A DNA stretch of 64,000 nt from Myxocyprinus asiaticus (lineage: Eukaryota > Chordata > Actinopteri > Cypriniformes > Catostomidae). The position numbers and the translations under genes were made by a program. Positions 14,301 through 28,415 of this stretch are shown here, in pieces (position 1 is the stretch's first letter; each line of letters begins with the position of its first letter). Under the pieces are notes generated by a model, which had not been told where the DNA came from, ran no database searches, and worked only from the letters and a program-made list of their open reading frames with translations. The DNA lies in assembly GCF_019703515.2 (NCBI RefSeq), contig NC_059365.1:35173501-35237500 (forward strand). Direction: 5' to 3'.

Positions 14301-17300
14301 TAGGGTGTTCTGGGTGATTGCTAGGCACTTGTTTGGGTGTTAGCTAAAGCGTTGAGGTGGTGTTTTGGCTGGTTACTAGGATGTTGTTAGAGTCTTGCAC
14401 GTTGGTTGCTGGGGTGTTTAGGGTTGTTGGCTAAGCATGTTGCTATGCCATTGCTATAGTGTTATGGGTAGTTTTATTTGTATGGCATTTCTAGGTAGTA
14501 GCAAAGTTGTTCAGAGTGTTTTTTTTTTTTTTTACAGGTCTGAATCAAAAGAGCCCACCCAAAGTCCCTGTGATATTCTGATCCCTAGATATGGCTAGTA
14601 ATCCCACCTTCACTGTAAATGGGATTTTTCTCCCGTTTTATCATCCACCAGATGAAAATTTTAAATCTGATTGCTTAGAGAAGTAACAGCTATACATTTT
14701 TTGGTAACACTTTATAATAATGGTCTGTCATTAAAAGGTAACTATGCAGGAATTAATGCAGGATTAATGAGTAGTACTACATTAACACTTTAGTTACTAC
14801 TATTAACTAATATGGAAACATGATTAACCAATCAGTAAGTAATAGCGAACTGATGACTGAGGTAGTTCACTGTTAGGTAATCAGTTATTACTGAATTTAA
14901 TTTTCCTAATTGAGAACTATCAACTAACTATGACTAATTTAAAATAACTACTAATTTAATTATTAATCAAAACATTAACATGTGTCTAAACTGTGAATGA
15001 TTATGTTTTTATTGTGAACATAATCATGAAATGCCCCTTCAGAGAAACATGCGCCTCATGTGTTCTTTGCTGGAATAAATTTATGAACATAACAGCTCTC
15101 TAAATCATGGCAACAGTGTCTGGTAGAGTATCATTGTCAGCATACAGGTGTATGTGCCCAACATGTGTATTCCTTGGGATATCTCTTCTGTTCATTACAA
15201 ATTATTAACTTTGGCAGGTTTGATATCGCTTGAGGTCTTTTTAAAATAATTTTGGTAACCCATCAGTAATGAGTCAAGTGTTACCACATAAACATGAAGG
15301 AATTACTAATTACTTTAAAGTGAGGGTCATGGTAATGCATTATTAATTAATGAATACACACTTGAATATACAAAACATTTTTTAAATGATTTTTTTATTC
15401 ATAGATACTGTAGGTTAATCTTACAAGAAGTGTTTAATTTTATGTGAAGTTTTATACTGTTATGCTGTTTTATACATCAGTCAATCAAGACTAGTGACGT
15501 AAACGGTCAACTTTACATTGGCCCCCTTAAAAGCTTAAAAAACAAAGCTGTTATTTGCATATTTTTTTTTCTGAGTAACTTAATGGATCCAATGAAGAAA
15601 AAAAATTATGAGTGTCATGTCCATCAAGCTTCTAATCCAATCAGGGTTGGCCATATGCAGTGCTCACGCTGAAACTGAAAGAAGAGCGAGTGCAATTTTG
15701 CTCTGCCCTCCCGTCGATCCACCTGCACGCGGTAAACTTTAACATAAGTTCTGTTCTGTTCACACCGAACATAGGCGAAGTAGGAAACATGTAAAAAGAC
15801 TTTGATAAAAACTGTACGCATTTACAGAGTGGGCTGTCTAACATTTATCGCATTTATGTTCAATTATTTCAATGATTCATAATTAAATGCCAGAAAAAAC
15901 AAATATTTTGAATGTCTGTGAATGTTTGTTAACTATCTGTTTGATTAAATGAATAAAATGTAGGAACAAACACTTGCGTATTCATTACTAACTGACAAGT
16001 AACACTTCAGTTACTATTAATGGTTTATAATGTGTTTTCACTTTAGAATAATGGCCCAGATAACCTTTAACTCCCAAGGATAGAAACAGTAAGATATCAT
16101 TAATTAATAATGCGTTACCATGACCCTCACTTTAGAATAATGGTCCAGATCATTAGTAATTCCTTCATACTTATGTGGTAACACTTGACTCATTATTTAT
16201 GAGTTACCAGAATTATTTTAAAAAGACCTCCAGAAATATAAAACATGCAGAAGTTAATAATTTTTTAATGAACAGAAGAGATATCCCAAAGAATACATAG
16301 GTTGGGCACATACATCTCTATATTTCTGTAAGGTAAGCTGACTATGATCATGGCTGTAACCACCATTGACATTTAGGGGGACATGTGTATTCATAATATT
16401 GGTCTACTGATATTGTTTTTTTCCATGGTTAATTATTACATTATTAAATTTGGTTCCCATTAATCCTGAATATGCGGTTACATCCTTGACTATGATACTC
16501 TACCAGACACTGTAGCCTTGATTTAGCGACCTGTTACATTCATAAATTAATTCCCACAAAGAACCCATGCATGATCTCAATAAAAACATAATCATTCACA
16601 TTTTAGACATGTTAATGTTTTGATTAGTAATTAATTAGTAGTATTAGCCATAGTCATTATTGACTAACAGTGAACTACCTCAGTCATCAGGTTGCTATTA
16701 CTTACTGACTGGTTAATCATGTTTCCATATTAGTTAACAGTAGTAACTAAAGTGTTAATGTAGTACTACTCATTTGTCCTGCATTAATTCCTGCATAGTT
16801 ACCTATTAATAATGGAGCATTATTATAAAGTGTTACCAATATTTCTTTTAAATATGTAGAGTCATGGATTTGAACAAACTCCTTACCCCAAGTACTGTAT
16901 AAGCAATAGTTATAGTGATGCGTGCCTTACCAAGCACCATTAATACATTCCTTAAAGTTAAAATATTGCAGAGCTATTCAAATAAAAAGCTATTAAACAT
17001 GAATGCAGAGTATCCATTTTGTCCCCATTGGCTTGCCAGTAATAAGGTACAAGGAATAACCACCATGCCATATAAAATTAAAATCAGCAGGCCATGAATT
17101 AACAACCACAGAGACAAGTTTGTTACGTAACGTATTAATCATTGAACTAAATAAATGGCTTTGATTTTAATGACAGTATAGCTCCGCCAATTACATTTTT
17201 CAGTCTCTAATAACTTAATCTCATTTGTTTCGCAGCACATAAAGACATGATAGGATAAAGTGACTGACATACTGACATACGACTAATTTCCACCTGGCAT

Positions 17301-20300
17301 CTTTCACGACTTCTCAGCCATGAGAAAACATATCTTGCACTTTCCGAGGTGACGAGCAAGTTGGAAAAGTCCGAAAATAGTTTGGAATGAAAAAGGCAGA
17401 CATGTGTAAATCATGAAGACATATGTCTGTGAGCTGTTTCTCAAGCTGGTGATGGGGTTATTTTTCTCCTTTCACCCAACACCTCTTCCTCCTCTCTCTG
17501 ATTAATAACTTAAAATGTGAGCAATGTGAAATCTGCTTTCCAAACAATCATTTCAGAAGAGATGAATTTGATGAATCAAAGCAGAATAGTTAGTAACGTA
17601 GAGGCTGTGCGTCTTGTTAAAGGGATAGTTCACCCAAAAATGAAAATTCAGTCATTGTTTACTCACCCCTGTGTTGTTAAAACACTATATTACTTTCTCT
17701 CTTTTTCTTAACACAAAGAGAGTAATTATATAAAAAAAAAAAACATTGTGCTCAGTGGTGTCATACAATGGCAGTTTATGGTGACCACCTCTTCAAGCTT
17801 CAAAAGAATGCAAAAGTATAATTCAGAAGTCTACTAAATTCTTGTATGCGACTCATGTCTTGTTCTGAAGGAATATGATAAGGTTTGGTGAGAAACAGCC
17901 CAAAATCTAATGTATTATTAATTGAAACTATTGACTGACCATTGCTGTCTTGTGCATGTTCATGAGAGTGCACAAGAGCAGCTGAAATACTGCACCCACT
18001 CGTGAGATGGGCTGTTTAAGCTAAAACACACTTTGTTTATCTAAAAACAGGTCTGCCACAGCGATAGTAACAACAGAACACAACACAGCTGCACACAAAC
18101 TAGAGAACAGAACTTACTAAACATGCCTGAAGAGCTTGTAGTCAAAGAATAGATGCATTTATGTGCCAAGTCTTGTTTGTTTGAATCGGAGTACTCAATC
18201 AAACACAAACATAGAGGAGGCTACATGCAGCAACGCATATACACCCAGATGCTACAGTCAGACCGAGAGTACAGTAGGGTGCAGTGTTTTGAGGTTTTGC
18301 TTAACGAAAGTGAACTGGAAGAACTGGAGAGAAAGGCGGGAATGTCTGTCACATCTTCTCAGTTCTGAAACAGTGCATATTTGTGACCGATCTAGGGGGG
18401 GAAAGTTAGTTTTCGGTTCAATATTTGTTGGATATTCGGTTTCTTTGATGCGACCATCTTAGAAATATATCACTAGCACAATTAAGTTAAAAATGAAAAT
18501 TCTGTCATCATGTTTTTCCAAACCCAAATCACTTACTTTCACAAAACACAAAATACATTTTTAAGAATGCTGATGCTGCTCTTTTTTTCAATACAATGAA
18601 AGTGAATGGAGACTGAGGCTATATGACTCCAGTAGTATGAATGCATGCACATATGTGAAAATTATCCTCAGATGTTGGATGAAAGGTCAAATATGAGAAC
18701 TCTCTCTCTCTTGCTAACTCTCTTCCATTTCTATCATAGTCAGCATATAGAAAACACCAGATGTGGCTCCTCAGACATTTGGCTGCAGGGTTGAAAGGTC
18801 AGGAGGGAGAACAGAATATCACACGGGTCTTGATTAAATGTGTACAAAATTTGGAAAGAGGAACCAAAGGTCATCGCTCATCCATCTCTGAAAAAGGAGG
18901 ATATTTTACAATCCACTGCTGGGTGAAATGCCAGATAAACTAGCGAACCTGAAACATTCTTCTGCTAGTGCTTCAAACTTCATTCAAGGGACAAATGAAA
19001 ATAATCTAGTGCACAGTGAATCACGTTTTATTTAAAGGCCAAGAACTGTACTTTCGTGAGATCGCATTAATAATGACGAAAGAGTGGGAGCTGTGACAAA
19101 GAAGTTAATAGACTTGTTCTAACACATCGAGCTGCGGTGCTCATGTAAGCAATCCTGTTTCTTCGTTCTCTCCACATTATTTCTTGTCCTCAACTGTCTT
19201 TTTATATAAGAGAAGTGGCAAAAGGCCAAAAATAACTGTAAAAATCATAATGTATGGTGAAAACCTCAGGTCAGGCTTATATTTGGAGATCATTCACAGG
19301 TCAACCTGGATAGGAGTATTTTCTCATATAGTATAAGTATTTTCACATTTAAAAATAGACAGCTCAAAGGACATGTCTCTCACAGGTCCTGTAGCGCACA
19401 ACCAGCTATAGTAGGGCTAACCATGACCTGTCCAGCAACAGAAACAACAGCAGAGGCAGCTCTGAAACGGACCGCTGTCTATTAAATATTTATCTAATTG
19501 GTCCCATAAGACTCGCTAACATATTGAAAGCATCTCTGTTGTAATGTCACAGACTCCCAACTGTCATAATTATAATCAAAGACAATGACATTGTTTTTAA
19601 TATGCTTTAACTGGGAGATGAAAGATTGCAGTTGACTGATAGAAATAGCCAGCACAGGGGAAAAACAACAAGTTAATACAATAGAAAGAGAGTGACTTAG
19701 AGAGAGACAAAGTATCTGTATTGCATGGCAGGTTTTCAGACTTGAGGCATTGAGAAAACTAAATCAGCCTCGAAAATATAAAGCGTGCCTCTTACATTGG
19801 CGGCACATTACTGTATTTTAAACTTATGTAGTAGCATGGCGAGATGTGTGAAGCCCAGTGGCTATGAATATGCAATTAATATTCACGACGATGGAGACGA
19901 AAGACTATTACAAAATAGTACTGTATCTTCAGCCTTGACTATGCTATGCTAATTCTAAAATATTCATCTGTTACCAGTAACGATTACCATAATAATTCCA
20001 TTACAATAAATCGGGTTCAAATATTTGGAAGAAAGTCAATCTGGGAGTTAGATATGGTTCTAGTCACCTGTTAGACCAGATGTGAACTATATGCAAGTAT
20101 GCAAATGCAGACATAAATGCTTGGCCAACACATTGCAAGCATGATCCCACTGAACATACTTACAGTAGCATGTGTTATAGCATTACTGTGGTCAAGGGGG
20201 ACTATAATATCTGGAAAGAGCTATTCATTAGCAATCTCATTCACCTCAATGGCAGTTGCTATGTTTGCTTTATGACAGTAACCAACCTCAATACTCCAGA

Positions 20301-21478
20301 GTTAACTTCAAATGTCTGTTAAATATCTTCAAAAGAAGACTGTTAATGCTAATGTTTGTTTTCTTTGCAATATGAATTGCTGTCTGACACATATTGGAAC
20401 ATAATGATGAGGATACTGTGGCTTACCACAGTGAAGATTTTGAATAGGGCTCAACAATTATAATTGTAAATTGATATTGTAATTGTGATAAATTTTTGAT
20501 GAACAGAATTTACATTAAAATATTATTTTAGGTGGTTCAACTGCATGCCTTATTCTTTATGTCAGCTACACAAACGAAACAAGACAAGAACCATTCCTGG
20601 ATAACTTTATTGCTGTTTTATACATCAGTCAATTAAGACTAGTGACGTAAACGGTCAACTTTACATTGGGCCTCTTAAAAGCTTAAAAAACAAAGCTGTT
20701 ATTTACATTTTTAAGAAATTATACACGGAAGTGGGCAATGGACTTATATTAAATAAATACAAATGGAAATATATTAAATACACAAAAATAATCAAACATA
20801 AACAACAGAAAAAAAAAATTATATATATATATATATATTCTGGCAAGTGAACATGGTATAAGTGGGATAATCTAGGTGTCCGTTAAATTATTTTAAATGC
20901 ACTTCGTGGAGGTTCTTTTCCTCCATATTGTGCATTTAAATGCATTTAATGCACACCTAGCCATGGATTATCCCTTACATATAACACTTCAGTTGGAAAT
21001 GGGAGAACAGTCAGCATTCTCCCATTCTCCCAAACCCCTCATAGAGAATTGGTGGAGAGTTAGCTGATATTAATCAAAAGCTGGAGCACTTCCCATCCTC
21101 TGCATGGTTAAGAGCTCATTTTAAGCAAATTCCTGGCACTCTCTCTCCCAATAATTCCATCATAGAGGAGCCTGATGGGCAGGCTTTGGGTAGGGGAGGT
21201 CATCCTTTCTGGCAGGCTCTCAGAGGCTGGAGTGGGCAGAGCAGGGAACGGTGCACTCTGTGAGAGGAGAGCTGAGCTCAGGGGCCGTGGCCAGGGAGTC
21301 TCTCCTTTTCATTTACTAATTAAGCATGCAAATGAAATCTTAACAGTCTGATCAGATGTGCTCCTTAAGAGAGGCAGCTTTGGCATTAGCCATTGGTTAT
21401 TCCTGATCCATTCAGGGAGCAGGAAAAAAATAATTGTAAGCCAGAAGGAGGTAAAAATATGTGACTGTCACGCTGAAA

Positions 21479-21515
<37 letters not shown>

Positions 21516-24500
21516 TAGATGGATAGATAGATAGATAGATGGATAGACACTCACTGAGGAACACTCTGGTCCTAATAAAATGCCTGACGTGGTCTTCTGC
21601 TGTTGTAGCCCATCTGCCTCAATGTTCAACATGTTGTGCATTCTGAGATGATATTCTTCTCACTACAATTGTACAGAGCAGTTATCTGAGTTACCGTAGC
21701 CTATCTGTCAGCTCGAACCAGTCTGACCATTCTCTGTTGACCTCTCTCAACAACAAGGCGTTACCATCCGCAGAACTGCTGCTCAATGGATGTTTTTTGT
21801 TTTTGGCACTATTCTGGGTAAACCCAAGAGACTGTTGTGCATGAAAATCCCAGGAGATCAGCAGTTACAGAAATACTCAGACCAGCCTGTCTGGCACCAA
21901 CAATCATGTCACGGTCAAAATAACTGAGATCAAATTTTATCCCCATTCTTATGGTTGATGTGAACATTAACTGAAGCTCCTGAACCATATCTGCATGATT
22001 TTATGCATTGCAATGTTGCCACACTATTGGCTGATTAGATAATTGCATAAATAAGTAGGTGTACAGCTGTTCCTAATAAAGTGCTAAGTGAGTGTATTCT
22101 CGGCTAGTCACCATCATGTTACATTTTGGATGCTGGTCCCTACCAGAATTCTTTAAGGAATAGCTTACCCTTAAATGAAAAATCTGTTATTTTTGGGCAC
22201 TCTGTTTCATACACAGAGCTTGTATGACTTTAGAAGACTTGGAATATAGCACAACAGTCGAATGGAGCACTTTTATGATACCTTTATGCTGGTTTTGCAT
22301 CCTTTTCAGAGCTTGAAATGTCCAGTTCCCACTAATTTTAAGTGCATGGAAAAGAGCGACCAGTACATTTCTTAAAATTTCACCTTTTGTGTTCCATGTA
22401 AAAAAAAAAAATAAAAAAAAAAGTCTCACAGGTTTGAAATTATATAATGATGAGTAAATGATGACAGATTAATTTTTGGGTTACCTAACCCTTTAAGCGG
22501 CCTACCCAGCAAGACTTCCTTGGTCGACCAGCTTACGTTGAGTTGGTGAACACCATGAAAGTGCTGGTTCACCAGTTAGACAAGCACAAAACCATCACTG
22601 ACTAGCACAAACCAGCCTGGACCAGTATGGAAATTCATGCTGGTCTAAACTTACGGTTCCCACATATTTGACTAAATAAATTTTTCAGTCATCTAAAAAC
22701 TTTTTCAGTCATAAGGATTTAAAAAAATTATATAATGGATTTTGCAATTTCTTGCCACCAAAATATTTTAGAATTGGGCTTAACTAGACAAATGTATATT
22801 TCCGTTCATTTCCACTTTTCTGGGCCTGGAAATAAAAAAATTAAAATCCCCTGATATTTACAGGTTTTCCATGACTGTGGAAACCATGAAAAAGGAAGTG
22901 AAACCAAACCGGGGCAACTGCAGATGCCTTTATTTTGAAGCTCACAATCTCAGACCACCTCACCTTTAGCAGGTCCTGTGTGTCGTCCATGCAGTAGACG
23001 CGGATGTTGTACTCCAGTGTGGAGCAGTAGGTGGGAGCAAACAGCAGTAGTTTTAACCGTTTAGCGGCAGCCATACTGAGGGACTCTCCCACCAGAGCGA
23101 AGCGGCCCAGCTGCTCGGTGAACAACCGGCACATCTCCTCCTCCAGCTGGCAGTAGTATGGCTCTGACACCACATCCTCTCCCAGCTGAAGAACGTCCTG
23201 ATGAGCCAATGAGAAAATGACACAGGTCAGTGGAGAGGGCAGAAAGTGGGCATGAGGAGAGCATTTATTAAAGAGATGGTCCACTCTTGCCCTGAGGATG
23301 TTCAGTGTCACTTTTTAGATACAATGAAGTTATTTGGCAGAGCAGAAATGGAATGACCTGCATAATGAACTGTGTTCTGTGCTCTAATGAGACACTAATA
23401 TTAGGGGTTCATCCTGAATGTTCACACATGACAGTACCCACTAACAGAGATCTGAGAGCTCCTTCCTTCGGCTAACGATCAGGAAGCCTTCCGGGATTTC
23501 ATCTACTTATTGCTCAGATTTTATTTGAAGTGGAAGTTAATATAAAAAGGAGCAGTACAGATCTTAAATATTCTGTATACAGTGGTCCCAAAATGGTTTT
23601 GGACACTCAAACCACACATGAATGTCATCGCATTAGATAACAAAATATCAAACCAGATGGCATCTGCAAACAAATAATGCTAGAGCTTTTCTCAGAACTA
23701 ACTCACTTTTCTTTGCCATTTTCTAATGACTTTTAACCAACTAGTGCCAAGGTCATTTTAGTGGATGTAACCACAGTGTAACCACAAGTGTAGTTCAGCA
23801 AAAGGAATATGGACATATTTCCACTAAGTCTGGCAACCAAAAAATACTAAATCTAAAAATCTCTAAATAATTTTTGTCTTAATTTTGAACAGTATCTGTT
23901 TTATTTAAGTAATATCACACAAACAAGAGTACTGCTGTTCTGAATATCAAGTGATTTCTTTTGTTCATCATCTCTACAAACAAGTAAATAATATTGAATA
24001 ACTAATGTTCCAGACAAAATTTGGCCAGTTAATTCGTGCATTTCTTCTCCGCCAGTTCAAATACTTCCAAAAGAAGTCAAAGCATCAAGAAGAGGTCAGC
24101 ACAGGCCCTAAAATGAAACCTGAACACAACGAGAAAGATATAGCTGCAGGCAGAGCTCTAAAAAGGGGCGGGAGCTCCAAAAAGCCAGCAAAGATATAGG
24201 GAGACCCTAACCTAACCCTTTCCCTAACCCTTACCGTGAGTGGAAGTGATGCCCCCTTTTGGAGTTTCTGCAAACCCCCCCTTTGAAGTAACCCCGCCAC
24301 CTTTTGGAGAAACCCCACCTTCTTTTGGAGATTACACCCCCATTTGGACATCTCTGGCCTGCAGCTATACCTAATTGAACCCGACCCGTACCCCAGACCA
24401 TATGACCGAACCTGACCCGAATGTTACAGTCAGATTTTAAGCCCGAACACGACCCGAACCCGTAATCACTCACTCTCTTTATACAAGCAAGTATTGTTGC

Positions 24501-26450
24501 AACAGGCTGTATTTTATGTAATCATGTGTAAGAATGTCACAGCCTAAACATCTTCACAACGTCAAATCTTTGAGACATCTGCGTTAAAAACAAGATAGAC
24601 TCAATGCAATGAATGAAACAGAACTAAAGTGTCTCGACACGCATTTTTGAAACTAGGACTTTTTAACTTGACACAGTGCCTAAAAATGTGGCATAACTGC
24701 GTGAGACACTGAAGAGACAGTGAGACGTGGAGCAATAGTAATAAACATCCAGCATGTGTTTACGTAGTAAAACAATGGAAAACAGTGCTCAAAAACACGT
24801 TCAGTGTGAACAGCCCCTAACTCGTCCTCAGGTCTGTGAGTGAGACCGCGTGCGTAGAGCAAGTATGGTAGGCATGTTTATTTTTTTATTTATTACAAAC
24901 CTGAACCCAACCCAAACCTATAGTCATACTTGAAAAATTGACCCGGACCCAGCCCGAAACCCTATGGTATCTCAGGTCCCATCAGGCCCGGGTCGTTTGC
25001 ATACCTCTGGCATTAAGCACAACTCCAATCTTTGCGCTACTCTTGTACTCTAGTTTTAAACTAGAGATGTTTTGTTCATAACTGAATCTGTGATTTTGAA
25101 CATTCTTTAAACTGAATGAATCGTTCATGTTCACTTCCACTGTTTTGGTCGTGAACGACTCAGTGTTGTTTAGCAAATCAGTTGAGTCAATGATTAAATG
25201 ACTCACTTATTACACAAAATACACAAATTTGCCGTATCTACTGCCGTAAATATGTAATCTGCAGAAATCGTCACTGATCAAATCAGTGAAAGAAATCAAA
25301 ATTAACTATGAATCAAAATCCTCTTTACTAATTGGAAAGCTGCGATAACAGATAAGAGGAGAAATACAAATAGTGAAATAGCGTCCCAGTGCTGTTATAC
25401 CCAAGATTCTCTTACTAAATAAGAAGATAACAACGTCTGCGGATGACACCCCGGTCAATTTCGGAGCACTTGGCATTCTTTAGCCAATCACGTAGGGTCC
25501 CTGACATTATTTAACCTCTTTTAGAGTTTTACGACAAGAGCTGTAAAAATAATTCTCCCTGATGCAAAATTGCCCACAGTTTCTCTTATAAAATAGCTAA
25601 TTTTTCAAAGTAAACTCCACACATAGTTCACTCCAAAATAAGGTAAAACATGTTGATTAAAGATTAGCAGATAGGCTGTCAATTCATTAAGTAAAGTTCC
25701 TAACAAAAACTGAAGTGTACAAAAATTAAGTGTACTGAAGCATCTTCTCGATTGACACCTTTTCAAAAAGAATGACGTCTTGTGTCCTTGTCGGGATCAT
25801 ATTTGTAACTTCATCCACAGCAAGCAACCAATCCTACACCATGTTGCTCCATTGTTTTGTGTTAATCAATTAGCCACTTTGACAGTTTGAGGTGCTTCTA
25901 AACTAATAATAACCAAGAGGATAAACTAATTAATGGTTTGCCATGTTCAATACAGAACTCGTTAGGACAGTGCAAGATAATTGCTTTAATTGGATATACA
26001 AATCCTGACAGACATCACAGATGCCTTCAAGTGTGGCTTTTAAAATGCAGAAAAAAAGTATTAAAATAGAGAGCAAAGACATTCTGTGATTCTAGCAAAG
26101 GCCAATGCTATTGTGAAGAAACATGCCATTTTCTCAGTCTTTGGTCAGATACAGTCATATAATGGCTCCCCAGAGTGGCTTTAATTAGAGACAAAGGCAA
26201 GTGGGATCTGTGGTGACAGGACTTGCTACACGAAGCTCATCAGAAACATTTTGCGCACACTCTCTCTGTTTCTATCTCACACCATTATCTAATCAAATAC
26301 AGAATGGCAACCCAACTGTCATGCACCTCGGGATCTGGGCCAGGAAATTACATCCAGCAATCAATAAAATAAGCCACTATCTTCATCAGTGAAATTAGTA
26401 TTGGCACTAGGCATTTTCCATTTGACCACAATAAGGTCAATTTTTTTTCC

Positions 26451-26498
<48 letters not shown>

Positions 26499-28350
26499 TT
26501 TTAATTACTAAAATAAAATCATCCCGTGGTTCGATAACAACACAGACTATATTTCATTGTCTACTGCTTGCATTTCACTGATCTTCGTCCTCGGGAGAAA
26601 TGAATTGCTCCGAGTGTGTCTGCCAAGGCTCTTTCCAGGACAAAGTTTGCAGTGTTTTTTCTCTTTTGTCTGTGGTACCTGGCAAAGAATGGCGACCTGC
26701 CGCCGTTGGACTATATTTGGGGCAGGGGATGATTAAAAGTGCTCCTCTACCCTCTGCCTAAGACAGGTCTATTCATTCTACTGCTGCCCCATTGCTGCAC
26801 ACCAAGGAGCTTGAATAATTTATGCACAGTATCAAACATGAAAGAAGACCTTCGCTCTCTTCCTCTGTCCTTCCTCCCTTAGTTCCTCCTCTTCCTGGTC
26901 TCTGTGCCTAGCACAGTTCAGTGCAGATTCAGTTGTCAGAGGTAATGAGGAACTGACCCCAGAGCAGGTAAATGTGGGTGCAAATGGCCATTGAATGGAA
27001 TGAGGAAAGATCTGGTACAATTAAATGGAGATTAAATGTGCAGGTATTATGAGAGATGGGTGAAATGAGCGGTACACTGATGGAGACATTTCAGAGGTTC
27101 ATTGTCTGAGAGACTATTTAAAATTATTATGATGATACAGCCCATTTCCCTCCATAAGAAATAAAATGTAATAGCATGATGACGAGAGAAAGAGAGAGAG
27201 AGCGCAAAAATGTGGCTACAACCACCTACAATGCACAGCAGTGCAAAAAAACACTAACCTCCCATGTTCCCTCATAGGATTGCTTCTTCAGACGGATAGC
27301 CCAATTCTCCAGGCAGGCATCAAAGCAGTGGTTAATACTGAGTATGACTGGCCGGGTGAGCATCACACCGGGAGGCCCGCAGCTCACCACGGGGCTCAGC
27401 AACGTTTGACATCCAGCCAAGGGCAACCTAGAGGGGGAAGAGGGGCAGTCATGGTCAGAAATTCAGCCAAAAGATTTTGAATGGATGACCTGTGTCAAGC
27501 ACCCTTTTACAAGATGAGGTTCCTCTATTAATCAGGCCTCTGGTGCTCTGATCTGACTTTCTACTCTTTGCATTCAGGCCCAGTAAGGAGCTGGTGGTGA
27601 ACATGGCATGAAAGAATGAGGAGAAAATAGCCAGAGCATCACCTGGTGCTGCACTCTGACAGGAAAAACTAAAACAGGAGAACATTTCTCCCAGTGCAGC
27701 CCATGCATCAGTGACATACTGTAAAACAGACAAGAAACTAAACTCTTACACACAAGCTTTTGATATCTCAAGCATTAGGCTATAATCAAATCATGTTTTT
27801 AATCAGTTTTTTTGTCTTGTTTATCAGTAAAAATATCTAAACCTGTAAAAACAAATACTCTAGAAGCAAAATTCTGTAAGATATTAAGACTTTTTTTTTT
27901 TTTTTCAGAGAATACATCTTGAATTAAAATACAAATAGTTTCTTCTTGTTTTCAGCTTAAATCTAATAACATTTAGTAAGGTTTATGCTTAAAACAAGAA
28001 ACAATTTGACAATGGGACAAGAACAATAAACTTAATTATGAATTATGCTTGCTAGTGTGGTTATCATTTTGGACAATGTAAAAAAAAAAAAGATCTGTCA
28101 TTTTTGTCTGATTTCAGTTTTTTGTTTTCTTATAAAAATGGTTTCCTGTGGTACAAGACTTTTCATAGACTAAAAAAGCTACACCTTTGCTGTTCGCCAT
28201 ATGAAATTAATGGGAGAGACCCTAAAAGAGCACTTTTTTTTTTTTTTAATTCAATTCGCCGAATAAAATTAATAAATCAGCCACAATGCTGACATTTTTT
28301 TTTTAAATATATAGAAATTAAGAGGTGGGACTATAAAACATCCAGAGTGC

Positions 28351-28415
<65 letters not shown>

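Larger units (their letters stand above)
7854..22963 (-). other. unc5a 15.1-kb intron
   Basis: Separates the two UPA exons. Apart from the elements listed separately, it contains a region at 8095-8460 that begins and ends with related phrases (tgcatgcacaccaa / gtgcatgtaaacac) and repeats 'ggtgtttacatg', probably an old MITE. At 10130-10225 lies an 'accagc/gctggt'-rich repeat related to 22500-22640. Stretches 8700-13080, 16840-17610 and 18620-20440 show no exon or repeat I can name. Confidence 0.7.
23198..27258 (-). other. unc5a intron (4.1 kb)
   Basis: Between ZU5 exons. At 23579 a 'tacagtggtcccaaaa' phrase resembles a Tc1-type terminal repeat, but no matching right end was found. 24195-24345 carries 'ccccttttggag' repeats next to 'ctaaccct' motifs, and 24355-25015 carries 'gacccgaac' repeats. 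A (TA)n tract lies at 26452-26495. No other exon is visible. Confidence 0.7.

Noticed and set aside
15624..15844. 65- and 67-codon minus-strand frames in the palindrome core
   Set aside because: Overlapping frames with no motifs, inside a repeat element.
24005..24199. 64-codon plus-strand frame with Lys-rich, nuclear-signal-like content
   Set aside because: No conserved domain, no splice context, and it runs into a repeat block.
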